The translations under genes and the position numbers were made by a program. This document shows, piece by piece, positions 61,894-64,000 of a stretch of 64,000 nt of DNA (its first letter is position 1; each line of letters opens with the position of its first letter). Source of the stretch: Cellulophaga tyrosinoxydans (lineage in GTDB: Bacteria > Bacteroidota > Bacteroidia > Flavobacteriales > Flavobacteriaceae). Below the pieces are notes generated by a model. It saw nothing but the letters and a program-made list of their open reading frames with translations, was not told where the DNA came from and did not search any database. The stretch lies in the NCBI RefSeq assembly GCF_900176415.1, contig NZ_FWXO01000001.1, positions 612,775-676,774 of the forward strand, written 5' to 3'.

Positions 61894-62646
61894 TTATAAC
61901 TCTCTTATTTTTATATTTCTATAAGAAACCATGTCACCATGATCTTGAAGTCCTATTTTTCCTGTAGGATATTTGCCAAAATCAGCCCAATCAGCAAATT
62001 TAGATTTTGCAACCATCGCGCTCCATTCGGGATTATTTACTGAAAAAGTTACTATTTCTACATTATTTAAAACTACGCTACCTTTATTTGTTTTATGGTT
62101 TATAGTTAGCACACAAGTGTTCCACTCACCTATAGGTTTGGTAACATCCTTAACAGGGGAAACCATATCGTATAGCGAACCTGCTTGGTGCGTTGTACCT
62201 GCTTTAGCATCTGGATGCTTTTCGTTATCTAAAACTTGAATTTCTGGACCAGTTTGATAGGCCTCTGGCAAGCTTGGATCTTCTTTAACTCCCCAAAATA
62301 TTCCACTATTTCCTCCTTCTGATATTTTCCAATCTAAAGTCAAGACGAAATCTGTGTACTCATTTTTTGTTACTAAATTAAAGGCTTGACCGTTCTCTCT
62401 GTCTTTTGGAGGATAAAAAACCATTGCATTATCTTCTATTTTCCAATTATCAGATACGCCTTCATTTAAGTATTCTTTCCAATTTTCAAATGAAGCGCCA
62501 TCAAACAGTACCGTCCAATCTTCTGCATCAGAAGTTACTTCACGCTCTTGTTCTGATTCAGTTGTTTCTTTTTGTATGTTTTTCGAATCGTCTTTACATC
62601 CTAATAGGAGCATTGATATTGCTAAAACTGATAGTATTTTTTTCAT
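61894..62646 (-). CDS. DUF1080 (3-keto-disaccharide hydrolase-like) lipoprotein, copy B
   Basis: 250 residues with a lipoprotein signal ending L-L-L-G-C-K-D-D-S. The K-D-D after the cysteine resembles the surface-export signal of flavobacterial lipoproteins. The DUF1080 domain shows L-F-D-G-A-S-F-E-N-W, F-V-L-T-L-D-W-K-I-S-E-G-G-N-S-G-I-F-W-G-V-K-E, E-I-Q-V-L-D-N-E-K-H-P and I-G-L-Q-D-H-G. It is similar in plan to copy A but lacks the long acidic linker. It starts 4 nt after the sugar isomerase gene. A role in breaking 3-keto-glycosides or binding them at the surface is inferred. Confidence 0.88.
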   Translation of the reverse strand: MKKILSVLAISMLLLGCKDDSKNIQKETTESEQEREVTSDAEDWTVLFDGASFENWKEYLNEGVSDNWKIEDNAMVFYPPKDRENGQAFNLVTKNEYTDFVLTLDWKISEGGNSGIFWGVKEDPSLPEAYQTGPEIQVLDNEKHPDAKAGTTHQAGSLYDMVSPVKDVTKPIGEWNTCVLTINHKTNKGSVVLNNVEIVTFSVNNPEWSAMVAKSKFADWADFGKYPTGKIGLQDHGDMVSYRNIKIREL

Positions 62647-62650
62647 CGTT

Positions 62651-63703
62651 TTATATCCCTAAAATCTTCTTTAATACTGTTTTGTCAATTGCAGCACCTG
62701 CAAAATCGTCAAATGTTTTTTCTGTTGCCTCGATAATATGATTTTGTATAAATTTAGCACCTTCTCGCGCTCCTTGCTCAGGACTTTTTATACAACATTC
62801 CCATTCCATTACCGCCCAAACATCACAACCATATTGGGTTAATTTGGAAAAAATAGTTTTAAAATCTATTTGTCCGTCTCCCAAAGATCTATAACGTCCA
62901 GCTCTATTACCCCAATCATTATAGCCACCAAATGCTCCTTTTTTTCCAGTTGGGTTAAACTCAGAATCTTTCACATGAAACGCTTTTATAAATTCATGAT
63001 AATGATCTATATAACTGATGTAATCCAATTGTTGCAAAACAAAATGGCTTGGGTCATAAAGTATATTTACTCTTTTGTGGTTATTTGTTGCTTCTAAAAA
63101 ACGTTCAAACGTATCACCATCGTGCAAATCTTCACCAGGATGAATTTCATAACAAACATCAACACCTTCTTTATCAAAATGATTTAAAATTGGTAACCAA
63201 CGTTTCGCCAATTCTTCAAACCCCATTTCTACCAAACCTGCTGGTCTTTGTGGCCAAGGATGCATCGTATGCCAAAGTAATGCACCAGAAAATGTAGCAT
63301 GCGCATTTAGACCTAATCTTCTACTTGCAGTAGCTGCTTTTTTAACAGTTTCTACCGCCCATTCTGTTCTTGCCTTTGGATTGTTCTTTACTTTATCTGG
63401 AGCAAAATTATCAAACATTAAATCGTACGCTGGGTTTACTGCCACCAATTGCCCTTGTAGATGCGTAGAGAGCTCCGTAATTTCAAGTCCGTAAGAATTT
63501 ATTTTTCCTTTTAACTCATCACAATAAACCTGACTTTCAGCTGCTTTATCCAAATCAATTAAAAAGTTTTCCCAAGTCGGAATTTGGATTCCCTTGTAAC
63601 CCAAATCGGCTGCCCATTTACACATTCCGTCTAACGTGTTAAATGGTGCCTTACTATCTACAAATTGTGCAAGAAAAACTGCTGGTCCTTTAATAGTTTT
63701 CAT
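62651..63703 (-). CDS. Cytosolic sugar phosphate isomerase/epimerase-like protein
   Basis: 350 residues, no signal. The AP-endonuclease-2-type TIM barrel is recognised by G-Y-K-G-I-Q-I-P-T-W, A-H-A-T-F-S-G, Y-E-I-H-P-G-E-D-L-H-D-G, L-Y-D-P-S-H-F, A-F-H-V-K-D and V-M-E-W-E-C, whose His, Glu and Asp residues would bind a metal. Relatives are annotated as sugar isomerases or epimerases, including enzymes acting on keto-sugars. Its operon partners (two DUF1080 genes) and the divergent GMC oxidoreductase gene suggest keto-sugar metabolism. Substrate unknown. Confidence 0.88.
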   Translation of the reverse strand: MKTIKGPAVFLAQFVDSKAPFNTLDGMCKWAADLGYKGIQIPTWENFLIDLDKAAESQVYCDELKGKINSYGLEITELSTHLQGQLVAVNPAYDLMFDNFAPDKVKNNPKARTEWAVETVKKAATASRRLGLNAHATFSGALLWHTMHPWPQRPAGLVEMGFEELAKRWLPILNHFDKEGVDVCYEIHPGEDLHDGDTFERFLEATNNHKRVNILYDPSHFVLQQLDYISYIDHYHEFIKAFHVKDSEFNPTGKKGAFGGYNDWGNRAGRYRSLGDGQIDFKTIFSKLTQYGCDVWAVMEWECCIKSPEQGAREGAKFIQNHIIEATEKTFDDFAGAAIDKTVLKKILGI

Positions 63704-63864
63704 GTGATGTTTTAAATTTTTAAATCAATTTATTTATTGAATTTACTGAGGATTAAAATTTTAAGATTTAAATCCTATATTTATGGTTCATTCAACCTGT
63801 AAAAAAATACCCGTGAATAGGTCTAAATATAGCAATAAGAATACAATTAATTAAAAAATACTGC

Positions 63865-64000
63865 ATGAATCTAAATCAAGAATACGACGCAATCGTTGTA
63901 GGAACAGGAATCACTGGAGGATGGGCTGCGAAAGAACTATGTGAGAATGGATTAAAGACGTTAGTCTTAGAACGAGGCCCAATGGTTGAGCATATAAAGG
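63865..64000 (+). CDS. GMC-family oxidoreductase, N-terminal part
   Basis: The gene is cut by the window end after 45 codons. The N-terminus D-A-I-V-V-G-T-G-I-T-G-G-W-A-A-K-E-L, with L-K-T-L-V-L-E-R-G-P after it, is the FAD-binding Rossmann motif of GMC oxidoreductases of the gluconate or glucoside 3-dehydrogenase type. It would oxidise a sugar hydroxyl to a ketone. No twin-arginine signal is visible. It is divergent from the isomerase-DUF1080 operon across a 161-nt gap. Confidence 0.85.
   Translation, partial: MNLNQEYDAIVVGTGITGGWAAKELCENGLKTLVLERGPMVEHIK

Noticed and set aside
1-64000. Mobile elements, prophage, CRISPR arrays, toxin-antitoxin or defence systems
   Set aside because: I found no transposase, integrase, Cas, restriction or toxin gene and no regularly spaced repeats. 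The SdpI-like gene has no toxin partner nearby.

Overview
The window is chromosomal DNA from a member of the Bacteroidota, most likely a Flavobacteriaceae-type bacterium. The evidence is AT-rich sequence, a SusC/SusD pair, several TonB-linked and CarboxypepD_reg proteins, DUF3078, DUF5916, DUF6526 and GH3 family proteins, lipoprotein signals of the flavobacterial type, and repeated matches to the Bacteroidota promoter element TAnnTTTG. Every gene looks intact except the two cut by the window edges. I see no phage, insertion sequence, CRISPR array or integrase. This is mostly core genome with a few accessory-looking cassettes.

Layout. Positions 1-4256: the end of an AraC-type regulator, dps, two membrane-anchored DUF748/AsmA-like proteins and an ArsC-like protein between them. 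4392-7033: cardiolipin synthase, a small outer-membrane protein, and a membrane-anchored HExxH protein whose first codons contain a perfect hairpin. 7037-10434 (minus): GH3 enzyme, DJ-1/PfpI protein and a lipoprotein TIM-barrel isomerase. 10686-16233: an outer-membrane protein overlapping a PAP2/vanadium-haloperoxidase-type lipoprotein, a CPA2 antiporter with a cytosolic tail, and a DUF6526 protein. 16259-16480: terminators, a GC-rich repeat and tRNA-Asn. 16574-21448: rseP, then SCO1-like, feoA, feoB and a tiny Cys-rich Feo partner. 21668-25943: two cell-envelope proteins. 25938-30739: DUF423, DUF2141, a ZIP transporter, an MntR/DtxR regulator and a divergent TonB-dependent receptor, forming a metal-uptake cassette with an operator-like inverted repeat on the receptor promoter. 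30899-34032: an unknown secreted protein overlapping lycopene cyclase, facing a polyprenyl synthase (carotenoid supply). 34182-40847: tetR-tolC-adaptor-RND efflux operon. 40929-45770 (minus): a MORN-like secreted protein and an orphan SusC/SusD pair. 45930-50595: aspS, a ClC protein with CBS domains, a small membrane protein, a cold-shock protein and tadA. 50737-55512: dxs, DUF3078, dgt and a small secreted CarboxypepD_reg protein. 55736-58634: a PiT phosphate carrier fused to a PhoU-like tail and an unrecognised protein. 58631-63703 (minus): nadD, gmk, yicC, SdpI-like, two DUF1080 lipoproteins and a sugar isomerase, divergent from a GMC oxidoreductase cut by the window end.

Themes. dxs, the polyprenyl synthase and lycopene cyclase belong to isoprenoid/carotenoid metabolism. 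Feo and the ZIP-MntR-TonB receptor group handle divalent metals. The last group resembles a 3-keto-glycoside utilisation locus. No clear, wholly new system stands out. The most unusual signals are the terminator-like hairpin built into the signal anchor of the HExxH gene, the internally duplicated PAP2 lipoprotein, a ClC protein with the valine typical of channels at the inner proton-glutamate site, and the unknown secreted gene coupled to lycopene cyclase.
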